In this document: positions 42,407-53,534 of the stretch, in pieces
How the letters are laid out: the number at the start of each line of letters is the position of its first letter
Position numbering within the stretch: the stretch's first letter is position 1
Assembly: GCA_014529385.2 (NCBI GenBank)
Contig: CM043944.1
Location: forward strand, 74,305,384 to 74,365,383
Length of the DNA stretch: 60,000 bases
Direction of reading: 5' to 3'
Origin: Adiantum capillus-veneris
Lineage: Eukaryota > Streptophyta > Polypodiopsida > Polypodiales > Pteridaceae
Notes under the pieces: model-generated
Databases searched by the model: none
Seen by the model: only the letters and a program-made list of their open reading frames with translations
What the model was told of the DNA's origin: nothing
Position numbers and translations under genes: made by a program

Positions 42407-42577
42407 AAAAGATATATCATTGTGAGTTTCTATAGATACCGCATTTTCTCTTGGCTGTCAAGATAGTGCATTAGCCACTTGATTGTGCTTGCCATCAATG
42501 TGAGCAATATGAAAATTAAATTGCAAAAGAAAAGGTTTCCACCTCATTTGTTTGTTGGATAGTTTGGTTTGCATCAG
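42407..42577 (-). pseudogene. E8: RNase H end
   Basis: NKQMRWKPFLLQFNFHIAHI followed by DGKHNQVANALS is the typical end of a Gypsy RNase H before the integrase linker. It continues as PRENAVSIETHND to the LTR-like insert, which therefore splits the pol gene here. Confidence 0.75.
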
Positions 42578-43664
42578 TACTTCCGTGACATAGGTTTTTA
42601 GTAGATCTAGAGTTTTAAGGCTATAAATCTCACTTTGGTCATCCATTTGTGGGTGATAGGGCAAAGAGAAATTTAACCTTGTGCATAGGTTCTCAAAGAG
42701 ACCCTTTCACAATTACTAGTCATTCTAGGATCTCTATCCAACACTATAGAGGTTAGCATATGGGATTTGAAAATGTGATTGTATGCCAAACATGTTGACT
42801 ACTGTCCATATTCCTATATTCCCATGGATAGACTTGGGCACTCCAAAGATGATATCCATGGATATGCTCTCCCATGGTGAATTAGGAATTGGCAATGGCT
42901 GGAGTAATCCAATTTTCTTCCCTCTACCATAATTCTTGTTTTGACATACCACGCATTTTGAAACATACTCTTGTATGTCTACTTTCATAGTGGGCCAATA
43001 GATTATAGAAGTAGGTCTCTACTCTTCAAAGATTACGTTGAATCCCTCTATGCCTTCCATAAGGAGGATCATGGGATTCATACATTACTTTCTTACAAAG
43101 TGAGTTAGTAGAGGATAGTCTATTTCCATAGAGGAGATAACCATCCTGCAAGGTGAATGGCTCCTCTTTCTACCCTAAGGCAAGGCCTGCAATGAAATCC
43201 TTGAAATCGGGGTCACTAGCATACTCATCTATCATAAAAGTGTTAAGTATGGATCTTGATTTACCCCTTATAATCTTTTGTGTTAAAAATGCACATTTTT
43301 AAGGCCCCCATTATGAGGAGAAGCCATCTTGCATGAAGAAAATCAATCATTGGAAACCAAAATTTTCACCTTGGAATATTCCTTTTTTCTGGAATATTAT
43401 GGACGGCGGCCAAAAAGCGGTTGGAAAACAACCAATTGGTTGGCCGGTATTCAATGACCAGTGGCCAATGGATAGAAGTCAATGGACGATGGCCAAATTC
43501 AATGGCCGGTGGCCAAATTCAAGAGTGACTTGTCTTCTCAAGGACGGCCACACATGGGCACATGGGAGAATTTAAGTCTGACTTGTCTACACAAGGGGAG
43601 GCTACACATGGCTGGCTCTCATGAAAGAGAGTAGCCCTTTTGACCTATAAAAGGAGGACTCTTC
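42578..43664. repeat. Second copy of a 1.06-kb segment (first copy 41,028-42,090)
   Basis: The segment from TACTTCCGTGACATAGG to GGAGGACTCTTCT repeats 41,028-42,090 with scattered changes. It includes the E8 integrase (42,734-42,988, minus strand: KCVVCQNKN, GLLQPLPIPNSPWESISMD) and the first part of the LTR-like insert. The copies are 1,550 bp apart and in the same direction. Copy 2 is cut off where the short LTR at 43,665 begins. Confidence 0.9.
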
Positions 43665-43818
43665 TGTTGAGAGAGAAGGAGAGAGCATAGAAGTAGAACC
43701 CCAAAGTGTGTAGAATACACACATGAGATGATGTATATATAGAGGGGACCTGGGTGCCATATATAGAGAAGCCATATATTGAGTAGCTTCACATATAAGC
43801 TCAACACCCCCGCTCAAA
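43665..43818 (-). mobile_element. Short 3' LTR (142 bp) with polypurine tract
   Basis: TGTTGA...TCAACA at 43,665-43,806 has perfect 6-base inverted ends. On the minus strand the bases just upstream read TTGAGCGGGGG, a polypurine tract. So this is the 3' LTR of a minus-strand element. The internal sequence from 43,819 shows no coding region and no second LTR was found. It could be a small TRIM-like or a truncated Copia element. Confidence 0.6.
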
Positions 43819-44522
43819 TAAGGGTCCCTAACTGTGGATGAAAAAACCCTTGGGGGATCAAGGGAAAAACCCACAGCTCTATATATACCCACCGTTATAT
43901 TATAAAAATCATTGAATATACAAATGTTTACGAGGAGCTCCATCACTCCTTTTACAATGAATGTTTTATGAGGAGTTACATTACTCTTATCCTATCAAAT
44001 ACAATAATGAATACAAAGGTTCAATAAAGAGGTGTAAAAGCTATCGATTAGCTTGTAATCAAAAGTGTCTCCGTGAATCTGCTGTGTAGCTTGTCATCAA
44101 TATCGCATCACCAAACATGTCTTCATGTTGTCATCAATATGGCATCACCAAACATATCTTCATAAATCTTTTATTGTCACCAAGTTTGTCTTCATAAAAT
44201 CAATTCTTTGATCAATCCTACATAGATCATAGACTTCAAAAAAAAACATGTCATGAAAATTATTAGCATCGTTAATGAAATAATTACGTTCACAATGCCA
44301 TAAGAGATGGTTCGTGACGCCACTCTTTTGACGACATATATACGCACGACAACATATGGTACATAAAGTATAAATGTAAAAGTACAAAATGTGTGACTAC
44401 GTGATGCAAATGATATGTGTATATACTACATAAAACAACATTTATCAATGTAGTGATCAATGAATACCATCAAAGTATTAACAAAATATCATCATTATAT
44501 CAATAAAAATGAATAAATGATC
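43819..44522. other. Non-coding internal region with degenerate repeats
   Basis: No open frame of note. A phrase TCATCAATAT-GCATCACCAAACAT occurs twice at about 44,094-44,158 and resembles the minisatellite downstream. Confidence 0.4.
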
Positions 44523-44719
44523 ATGGTATCAACGAAAAGCATCATGATATCACCGAGAATAATCATTGTATCAACGAAACAACATCATGGCATCACCGAG
44601 AGTAACCATGGTATCAACGAAACATCATCATGGCATCACCGAGAATAACCATTGTATCAACGAAACATCATCATGGCATCACCGAGAATAACCATGGTAT
44701 CAATGAAACAACATCATGA
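44523..44719. repeat. 42-43-bp minisatellite, about 4.6 units
   Basis: Units starting ATGGTATCAACGAAA or ATTGTATCAACGAAA begin at 44,523, 44,565, 44,608, 44,651 and 44,694. Each contains CATCATGGCATCACCGAGA with small changes. The last unit is partial. Confidence 0.93.
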
Positions 44720-44816
44720 GAAAATCCCAAAGAAGGATTGCTCGGGCGAGAGAAGAGGAGGAGCCCTACGAAAGAGAAATAAGTGAATCTCCAAACCCTT
44801 TGAAAGATGTGGCTCC

Positions 44817-45528
44817 ATGACAATGGCAGCCACAAGATCTCCAACTCCTTCTAAGAGGAAAAGATCACTGCATAGTCCTTCTCCTTGCAATCCCGAGAAG
44901 AAAGAGAGGAATCAAAGGAATAAAAAGGAGAGAAAGAGGTTACTCTCTTCTCCATCTTCATCGCCTTCTTCCTCAGAGAGAAAGAGATCACCCTCTTCTT
45001 CATTCTCATCACCTTCCTCTTCTTCAGATGAAAGTAGAGGCTTATCCCCTAAAGAGCCTAGACGCAGAGGGCATTGGAAGTCTTATGATACTTGGAAAAG
45101 GTCCATCAAGATCAAGAAGTTCGAGGGAGGAAATAACATCTCTTTTCCCACCTATGATGGCACGTTTGGTGCAATGGAAAAAGTCTTGCCAACAATTTGA
45201 TTTGGCCTTTCCAGATGAGGGCTTCACGTAGTCCTCTATGCTACAACATGTAGTTATGCATTTTCAAAAGTGCGCCAGACAATGGTGGGATAGTCTACTA
45301 GCTAATGACAAAGTTCCTAGAACGTGGAAATCCCTAAGAGCTTTCATAATGAAGCAGTTTCTTGCAAGAAACGTGAATTTTAAAGCTATCTCCCTACGAG
45401 TCTATCCACAAGTATGTGGACAAGTTTTGAGATTTGCATCTCAAAATCACTTTCTACAAAAAGATAGACTTTGGAGAACAAAAACAACAGTTTTGTGTTG
45501 GGTTATCCAAAGATATGGCCAAACATGC
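44817..45528 (+). pseudogene. E9: Gypsy gag fragment with Ser/Arg-rich N-terminus
   Basis: The frame begins MAATRSPTPSKRKR (ATG at 44,823 or 44,817) and continues about 75 residues of S, R, K, P and E, like an RS domain. The gag core follows: KKFEGGNNISFPTYDG, a frameshift near 45,175, KSCQQFDLAFPDEGF, one stop, VMHFQKCARQWWDSL and KSLRAFIMKQFLARN. W-W-D-S-L and the F-F-A-N-like end are Retrotrans_gag features. The fragment ends in a foldback element at 45,529. Confidence 0.7.
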
Positions 45529-45819
45529 ATGGTTGTGGATTATGCATAAATATAATATATGGATATGATGAAAAAAATAGTCCATGAAATCTAGAATAGT
45601 TTGAGCTATATATATGAAAAATAAATATATGAAAATATAGGGAATCAAATGAGGAGGGCTGTCATTTGTTTTATTGATGTATATTTATTTACAAGAGGTA
45701 AGGACAAATACTTTTTCACTAAATTTCTATTTTCTACAGGTATTTTTCCTTACCTCTTGTACATAAACATACATCAACAAAACAAATGAGGGTACTCCTC
45801 ATTTGATTCCCTATATTTT

Positions 45820-45862
<43 letters not shown>

Positions 45863-45956
45863 CTCACATTATTCTAGATTCCATGGTTTTTTATATATAC
45901 TAACCTATTTTTGTCATCATATCCATATATTATATTTATGCATAATCCACAACCAT
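45529..45956. mobile_element. Foldback element of ~428 bp with long imperfect arms
   Basis: The left arm (about 45,529-45,705) and right arm (about 45,735-45,956) are reverse complements with indels. The ends ATGGTTGTGG and CCACAACCAT pair perfectly, followed by ATTATGCATAAATATAATAT on the left and its complement on the right. An (AT)n expansion (45,827-45,861) lies only in the right arm. If the ends are trimmed to GGTTGTGG, flanks ATGCAT and ATTCAT could be a 6-bp TSD with one mismatch. No coding capacity. It interrupts the E9 gag relic. Confidence 0.85.
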
Positions 45957-46829
45957 TCATATTTCAAACTCCTACGAATCTGTTAGGTCATGCTCTCATG
46001 CAAGGAGAGGCTCACATTTGGAGCCTTATGCAAATTCAACAAAAAGGGGGCCACTGAAGACTTTTTTTGTGAAGAAAAACAGGTTTTTTGGTGGGATTTT
46101 TTATATCTATCTCCACTCCGAATTTGACGTGGTGGTTAAAAGAAAAAATGTGGACCAAGAGCTGAATAATCACCTCAAAATTTTTGATCGGTGAGATAGG
46201 ATTTTTTTGGTGGACCCCAGTCTGTCCACTTTTCTCACAAGTAACCCATAGTCTTCTCTCACCTCCTTTCCTACTTCCACACACACACACACACACATTT
46301 CTCTCTATTCCTCACTCAAACCTACAACTTCCATGGTTTTCTCTCATCCTCTTCACCATAAGCCTCCCCTGTCACACCCATAGCTCTCTTTTGAAGCTCT
46401 ACCTACGTCCACCATCTCCATATCTCTTTGCATTACTCCCATATTACAATTTTATTCTACCCTTCAAGAATGAGAAAAAAATCGGCAACCTAACCGTACT
46501 TAACCTCTGCAAATGGGGGTTTTTTTATCAACAAAACCCTCATTGCCTTTGTGGTGATTCAACTATGGCGACGGTATGAAAAGAAGAAGAAGAAAAACGG
46601 TGGTCACATTCGACAATCTACGCATAGGTGAGTCCAAGATTCAAGCATTCACCATCTCAAGGGTACACCCATCTCATTCCCCCCTCTTTTATCATCCTTC
46701 AAGTCATTTTATCCATTTTAAATATATTACTAACTTTCTCTAGTAATTGCTAACACTACCTACTAACCTACTAACACAATTACCCATTAGCCCAACTCTA
46801 AAAGCACCTTCCCTCAAGACATGTACATA

Positions 46830-46887
<58 letters not shown>

Positions 46888-47715
46888 ACTTAAAACTTTA
46901 CTTATCTACCATCAATAATGCATTCTCTTGAGCCCACATCCATGACTGGAGCAGACAAAGAAGGCCCACAATGTTTTCATATTCAGAAATAATAATGATT
47001 TGTTCGCTTGTAAATTGGGATTTCCAATAATCTTAATGCGGGGTCTCCAACCTATAAATAGGCCCCGCTCCTTCTTGTAAAACCATTTCTAACATCTCAC
47101 AGGCACCCTCGTACTCTATACGTAAGGAGAGATCTAGGTGTAGTTATCATCTTGTGAGCTTCACACTTGGTGTGAGAGAAGCCTTGATTCTACACATTGA
47201 AAAGTGAGAGAGTGTGAGTGCCCTATCTAAAACCACTATTGTACATGCTCTTCTGCTATACACAATTGAGATTTTGGTGCTTCAAAGGTGCGTCTTGGTT
47301 CTAGAATCATCGTCCTTTCACTTGTGCTGTGTGGTTTGGTGAAACCAAGGTGACTTGTATCTTTTAAGTTTCGTCATTTGAGCTTGTCTGAGAAAGTGGT
47401 TAGTGTGTTTTCATTGCAAAGTTTCTTGTTCATTGTAAGAGGTCTGTGTGGTGAGAAGTTTCCCACGCCCTAAGATAGCGTGTGTGTGCTAGAAATGTTT
47501 ACCATTCACTAATTGTTGGTTTAGTTTATGAAAGCTTTGTGATAATCTGATAGTATACATCATTACCTTGCAAGTTTTCAATTAGTTATTTGCACAAACT
47601 CCACTCCTTTCTCTCTTTCTTTCCCTTGATCATACTCTCTCTTGTGCCATTTGGTGTGTGTCTTTGTGTGAGATTGCTTATGTGTGAAATGTCTATTGCC
47701 CACAAAGGAGCAATA
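45957..47715. other. Non-coding stretch with microsatellites and a candidate promoter
   Basis: (CA)n at 46,279-46,298 and (TC)n at 46,836-46,885. A core-promoter-like CCTATAAATAGGCC lies at 47,051-47,064 on the plus strand, followed by a C/T-rich and then G/T-rich transcribed-leader-like sequence. This could be an LTR promoter, but I found no partner LTR and no open frame downstream. Confidence 0.4.
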
Positions 47716-48003
47716 GGGTGAAATCATGTTAACCTGTCATGCCTTTTCATGTCCCGAACAATGCTAACTAGCACAATTTTGACATGTGTTAACTAGTACA
47801 ATAACTTGAGCTACATCTCCAAGATCTATGACATATGATATATCAATAGAAAGCACTTGAAACAAGGAATCCAAATGTACAACCTCCGACAAATTTTGAT
47901 ATTATTTGTAAAAAATTTACCGGACGCCCAACTTTTTGAACATGTGCTAACTTGAAACTACTAACTAGCACAAAAAGCGCGACAAGTTAACATGCTTTCA
48001 CCC
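47716..48003. mobile_element. MITE, 288 bp, with ~23-bp TIRs and AATA flanks
   Basis: The left end GGGTGAAATCATGTTAACCT and the reverse complement of the right end GGGTGAAAGCATGTTAACTT differ at only two or three of 20 positions. Direct AATA copies flank it at 47,712-47,715 and 48,004-48,007. Subterminal CTAACTAGCACAA occurs near both ends. There is no open frame. TIRs plus short TSD make it a non-autonomous DNA transposon; I cannot name the superfamily. Confidence 0.85.
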
Positions 48004-48007
48004 AATA

Positions 48008-48380
48008 AGTAGTACGGGAATGGTTACATTATTCAAACAACAGAACACAGGAAGATAGAACATAAGACATATTACAGCAAATAGAAAACTGCCTTCCTCA
48101 TTGATGTATATCTGAACACAAAGTACAAGAGAGACAATGTATTTGATAACATGAACATGAGCGATATATCCAAAGACAGGTATGTCCCCCCATATACAAC
48201 CGCTGCTCTAGTGCAGATCGAGAACGGTGCAGACCCCCATCCTGTCTTATGATATCCTATGAATAACTACCCCAAAGCCGCATGACTCCTAGTCTGCAGT
48301 ATCCAGACCTCCGCAAGACCGCACTGTGCAGCTTATGCCGTAACACCTGGCACGCACGATGGATTGCGCAAACCCACAAG
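48008..48380. other. 3' side of E6, no gene seen
   Basis: No supported open frame. It probably includes the non-coding 3' part of E6; no polypurine tract or LTR was identified. Confidence 0.35.
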
Positions 48381-50405
48381 TTAGCCCCTCGGGGTGGAAG
48401 GTTCGTGTTGTTGTTCTTTGACCTGCTGTGGTGAGGAAGAAATGTCAATGTAGCCAAATGCTCGAAAATCTTCACGATGAGCCAGATACACCTCGGCCAA
48501 GAGATGTGGATCTATCTCTATGTGCTCCGGCCAAGGATCCCTTGGAATAAATTGTGTTGGCAAAGAAATAGACTGAGGCGTCTGCGACAAAGAATCAAGA
48601 GGCGTATGCAGAGTATAATATCAAGACACGTATCTATTTAGTGCAGGCTAAAAAGGAGGACATGGTGGAAGACTGAGGGAGAAGGAATGAGCCAAAGTCT
48701 CCACCCAGAAACATAACCTGCGCCGCTCCTTACGAAGGCGATGTATCACTCTCGCTGCAAACAAGAGACATGAGTTTGGGCCTCAACACAATCTTATGTA
48801 GCTTGTGCCCAATCAGCAATATCAAAACCTTCTCGAAAACCATTCTTACCTTTGTCAGTATTCGATGGCTCAGGTTGCTTCATCACAACCTGCTGAGTTG
48901 GTTGTTGTGCTATCACCTCAATAGTTAGCCTTGCTCTCCAACTCTGTTGTTGACTCTCCAAAAAATTGTGGAGGTCCTGCTGCATCTCCATTGCTAAGGC
49001 ATCCAGATCACTCATGTTGATCATCACATCACCAAGATGAGATGATAAATAAGTGGCAAGGCTATTATGCGCTCGCAATTGGAGCAATTCATCTTGAATA
49101 GAAGCCACAAATGCAGAATTAGCCCCCTTGAGTGTCTATATTTCTTCAGTTGCCACCAAGCTATCGTAGTTAATTCTACATTTTGATTTGTTAAATGGGT
49201 GATGCTATCCTGCAAAGCTATTACCTGCGTTTCTAGCTCTATGACTCGTGCCTCAGGTGCGGCAGCTGGCTACGCCGAACGAATAGACTTCACAAGACAC
49301 TCCAGAAAAGTGCCGCACACCTGGAGTTGGTTAGAGGGATTTGCGGCCCGTCGCCTCCCAAGGCAGAACTGCGGGAAGGGTGCCTTCCATCAAAGCAGCT
49401 GTGTTAGTGACTCCAGAATTACCTGGTTGTGTGGAAGTGTCCGCACCCACAGAGCCAGTCCCAGTCAAAGTAGAGGTTGCCGCCCTTTCCTGTATTCTGC
49501 ATCTCTAGTGCGCAATAGCGGAATCCTCCGACACTGTGGATGTCGAAGCAGAAGGTGGTGTGGAAAACATGTTGTCTTCCCGACCTTGCTTCCGGTTCGA
49601 TGTTCCTACAGTGGCCATCTCCTGTGCACTAGGGGCTACCACTGCAGTCCATGTTCCGGGCATATCCGCAATACGAGCAGGGGTTTGAGTCACCTGAACA
49701 TCTGGCACTTCCTGACTCTAAGTTTGTGGCAAGGGTGTTGCAGTACCCCGCACTACAAATCTATCATCTTCAAAATGAAACAGAGGGTGCAGGGTGAGAG
49801 GGAAAACTTCTCTCAATGGAAACACCAGGTCAGTAGTAGCTGGCCGACTTTCGTATTTATTGGGGTGTTTCGCCCCATCTATGATACCACTCTTTGGCAC
49901 TCTGCAAGAAACCTCTCTCTGACAATTGCTGCCCATGCGACTGGCCCAAAGTTGGACAAATGCAAAACATTCGGTGCTTTGGCCGAGATTGTGTATGTTT
50001 TGGTTTGTAGCTAGATTGCCTAAAGAAACCAACGATACGCATCCCTTATTGCTGCATCTGTAAGCCCTGAAATCTTGTATTCTCCTTTAACTTTCAAACA
50101 AAACTCTTGTTTGGCCTCTATAGAAGGTATCACATGTGATGCGTGCACAACACCATCACTGGCTAAACAACAGCATCTTGAAATTCTCTCTGCTGTCAGC
50201 TGAATTTGCTGGTTGTTAATCTGCACCATGTCCCCAATACCGAATTGTTTGATCAACGTTGTGGCCTGCAGGTGGACAGGTATTCCTTGCCAATCCAAGT
50301 TGGCGAAAACTTGCACGTGCAAATCTTGCAGCCAAGCATCCACTTTGCGAAGCGCTAGCTGTTGCACTAGAGTGAATGGGATGCATGGCAGCAGAGAAGC
50401 CGTCA
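48381..50405 (-). pseudogene. E6 3' ORF: N-terminal domain, P/S/T linker, coiled coil, C-terminal piece
   Basis: Reading leftwards from an ATG at about 50,405 (MTASLLPCIPFTLVQQL): KVDAWLQDLHVQVFANLDWQ, VHLQATTLIKQFGIGDM and ISRCCCLASDG suggest a folded domain. After a frameshift near 50,035 comes REVSCRVPKSGIIDG and PLFHFEDDRFVVRG. A Pro/Ser/Thr-rich stretch follows (49,500-49,710), then coiled coil (ARVIELETQVIALQDSITHL at about 49,200 and ALAMEMQQDLHNFLESQQQS at about 48,980). A last piece reads IPRDPWPEHIEIDPHLLAE. It sits 3' of the integrase in the same direction. The layout parallels ORF-Y of E1. The family is unknown. Confidence 0.5.
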
Positions 50406-50764
50406 TGGTGGCAAAGAGATACAGAAGCAGCGAGAAAGGAGGTAGGAGAACCTTGCAAGCGTGATGCAAAAAACATGAGGATAGTAGGAAGTATTGATTG
50501 CATGCACTAAACCACTCAAAAAGAGTTATCAAAATAGGGCATACCACGGTGTCGCAATCATCATTGCCATTTTCCCACTTTCCAAGATTGCATGCAAAAG
50601 AGTTCCCAATCATGATTGAGGCGGCTTTCGGCTCTTGTACCACAGCAAAAGGGACACTGAATCAAGGTAGGTGAAAAATAATGGCGTAATCAAAATCCAT
50701 TCACCGGCACAGAAATCACCTCCCCTCGCAAATCTTGAAGTAAAAAGAAGTGGGCTTGCATGTT

Positions 50765-51825
50765 TTAAAAATCCAGAATGGTCCCGACCATCATAAGCTT
50801 CCCAGGCATCTTCCCAAGACGAGAATTAAATACCAGGACCAACTTCCCCTGTAAATGTTGCAGTGCTTTAGGGCGATCCAGCCATTTTGTTCGCCTAGAC
50901 TGCAGATCTTGCAACACTGCAAAACTCCGCAATCGCTTTTCATCTAGTTCCTGCAAAACATCCAAACAATAAATTACGAAATGTTCCGGAAGAGTCTTAT
51001 CCGCAATCAACATCCGCAAACTCGGAACCACATGCTCCACTGGGGTAATTGCCTCCATACCAAATGCCAACTTGAAAGGAGTCAATCCTGTTGCCACTTT
51101 ATAAGCTTTCCGATAAGCCCATAATGCGGAAGGAAGTTTCACATCCCAATCCGTTCGATGCATATTCACTAACTTTGTTGGAATACGAACCAATTTCTTA
51201 TTAGTTGATTCTGCCTGCCCATTCGCCTGAGGGTAATATGGAGAATATTTCCTATGCAATACAAAGTAAAATCGCAGCATTCTCTCCATCACCTAATTCA
51301 AAAAATGGCTACCCCGATCACTAACCAGCTCAATAGGGCAGCCATATCTGGAAAAAAAATCCTTATATTTCATCGAGCCACAGAAACTGCAGTATTATCT
51401 TTCAAAGGCCATGCCTCCACCCATTTTGGTAGCATAATCCGTGGCTGTCAAAATATACTCATTACCCCTGTGAGCTGCCAACTGGTTTAAACGGCCCAAT
51501 AAAATCCAATCCCCACTTTTGAAAAGGTTCCAAAGGCAATACCGGCTGAAAAGGCATTCTGGACATTTTAGTGGGTTGTCCCAACCACTGACATACATCA
51601 CACTATTGCACATAACTTCTCACATCTTGAAACAATGTAGGCCATCATAATCCTAATTGTAGAAGTTTCCTAGCCGTGGTCAAGGCTGCAAAATGGCCCC
51701 CTGCAATGCCGATATAGACTTCCTCCAAAACCGCTTCTTGTTCTTGTGGTAGAACACATCTGAGCAAGACCTCCACAACCGTGCAATAATAGAGCTTCCC
51801 CATGAGAATCTCAAAATTCCTGCTT
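50765..51825 (-). pseudogene. E6 integrase
   Basis: The zinc finger reads HEGIAGGHF ... CDVCQWLG. The core gives KWGLDFIGP (first Asp), ELVSDRGSHFLN (second Asp) and PQANGQAESTNKKL (Glu), then LPSALWAYRKAYKVATGLTPFKLAFG. The tail has LVLVFNSRLGKMPGKL. Stops near 51,295 and 51,620 and two frameshifts break it. All catalytic positions are visible. Confidence 0.88.
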
Positions 51826-52500
51826 CAGATAGCCATCCATTTTCTTTTATGACTGGACAAAAATGAAGGCATTTCGCTACTGTCAAGAAAATAAAACATC
51901 TCCTCATACCAAGTCCATGGAATGCTGGGAATGACCCTTGGTTGTTGCTGAACTATAATATCATCCGCAACAGCTCCAATTAAAAACAGAGACGCATCTG
52001 AAAATTCATCAGTGACCCCCATCGGCGTCTTACCGGAATCTAACCTAGATAGGTAGTCAACCACCACCGCATGCTGGGCTCCCGGACGATGTATGACCTC
52101 AAAATCAAATTCCTGTAACTACAAGAGCACCCATCTGGCCAATCTGCCTGTCAAGTTTTGTTGGCGCACCAGATATAAAAGAGCCGAGTGATCCACATGA
52201 AAGAAAAATCGTCGGCCCAACAGATAATGCCGGAAATTTTTTACTGAATAAATCATCCCTAAACATTCTCTTTCTTTCACTAAATAGTTCATTTATACGG
52301 ATGATAATCTTCTAATGGTGTAATAGACAGTTCGAAACCACCCTTGACTTTTTTCTTCCATCAGCATACTGCCAATGGCCCGGTCCGAAGCATCCACGAA
52401 TACATGAAAATCCTGACCCCAATTCGGAGGGATCGTAATCGGAGCTTTGGACTATTGAATTTTTAATCTCCAAAAATCCAAACATTCCTTCATCCATTCA
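51826..52500 (-). pseudogene. E6 RNase H
   Basis: FHVFVDASDRAIGSMLMEE holds the first catalytic Asp, KERECLGMIYSVKNFRHYL the Glu region, and FHVDHSALLYLV the next Asp. RRPGAQ-type and VVDYLSRLDSGKTP close the domain. Frames shift several times across the stretch. There is only one RNase H here, unlike E2. Confidence 0.82.
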
Positions 52501-53379
52501 AAATCCTTTGAATGTGCTGCCTGATTGATAGGGATTTCCAAATGTGCGGCAAACCTGAAATTCCTCCCATGCCAACAAGCTTGACACTGTTTTGAATTCA
52601 TCGGTGGGGGCGCTTCCATAATTGTGGCTATTTTATCCGGATCCATGGAAATGTCATCCTCAGAGATTATATGACCCAATAACCTTTCACTTCTAACTGC
52701 AAATGCACATTTGAGAGGATTTAAACTTAATTTTACCTCTCAACATTTCATAAAACATAACCGCAATTGTTTCAAATGCTCCAGTTGTGCTCCAAAAACA
52801 CTGAGATCATCCAAAAAAACCCGCATAAAATCTATCAAATAGGGACAAAAAATTTGAAACATATCCCTTTGAAAAGTTGAGGGTGCATTCCTTAATCCGA
52901 ACAACATCACCGTGCATGCAAAAACGCCCCATGCTGTGATAAAAGCTGTTTTAGGCTGATCACGATTTGGCTATATCCACTAAACCCATCCGAAAAAGTA
53001 TACATATCATGCCCTGCCACATCATCCAAAATAGAATCCAGTAATAGAAGAGGAAAAGGATCCGAAACTATAGCTTCATTCAGCTTCCAATAATCTACAC
53101 AAATTTGAATTTGCTTTTTTTCTTTGGTATCATCACAATGGGAGAAATGCACTCTTGATTATCAATAGGGGTAATAAGACCCACCTCCAAAAGACGATCA
53201 ATTTCCACCTTAACTTTCTTTGCCACATTCACATTCATCCTATAAGAATTATGCTTCATTGGCACCGCATCTGGTTTTAGGTTAATAGTATGCTGATAAA
53301 ACTTTGGATCCAATTCTTTCATATTTGCATATTCCCATGCAAAAACATCTTTAAATTCTGTCGGCGGTAAGCCAATCAA
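52501..53379 (-). pseudogene. E6 reverse transcriptase
   Basis: Pieces in order: FKDVFAWEYANMKELDPKF, HTINLKPDAVPMK, ISPIVMIPKKK, then in another frame ICVDYWKLNEAIVSDPFPL, TFSDGFSGYSQ (first Asp), MLFGLRNAPSTFQRDMFQ and FMRVFLDDLSVF with the active site F-L-D-D. LLGHIISEDDISMDPDKI follows. At least three frame breaks. The wording is nearest to E1 among the window's elements. Confidence 0.88.
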
Positions 53380-53534
53380 GTCTCCTCAAAAACTTGACTC
53401 AAGCTGCTTATTAATATAAATGGGCTGACAGTCCGCTTGTTCCCCTAGAAAGAGCTACTCCAATTCATCTTCTTTCACCCGTGTAATTTTCCCCATCTAT
53501 GCTTCAAACGCACGTTCCTGCTTAATAATATCCT

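Noticed and set aside
44817-45200. Host SR splicing-factor gene
   Set aside because: The S/R-rich start is followed by gag-core motifs (Q-F-D-L-A-F, W-W-D-S-L), not an RNA-recognition motif.
49199-50014. 271-codon plus-strand ORF, the longest frame in its region
   Set aside because: It is antisense to the E6 3' ORF, very rich in Cys, Ser, Arg and His, has no motif, and the minus-strand pieces fit the direction and position of a retrotransposon 3' ORF.
48381-50405. Envelope glycoprotein for E6
   Set aside because: The position fits an env-like ORF, but I see no signal peptide, no clear transmembrane helix and no cleavage motif. I describe it as an unknown 3' ORF.
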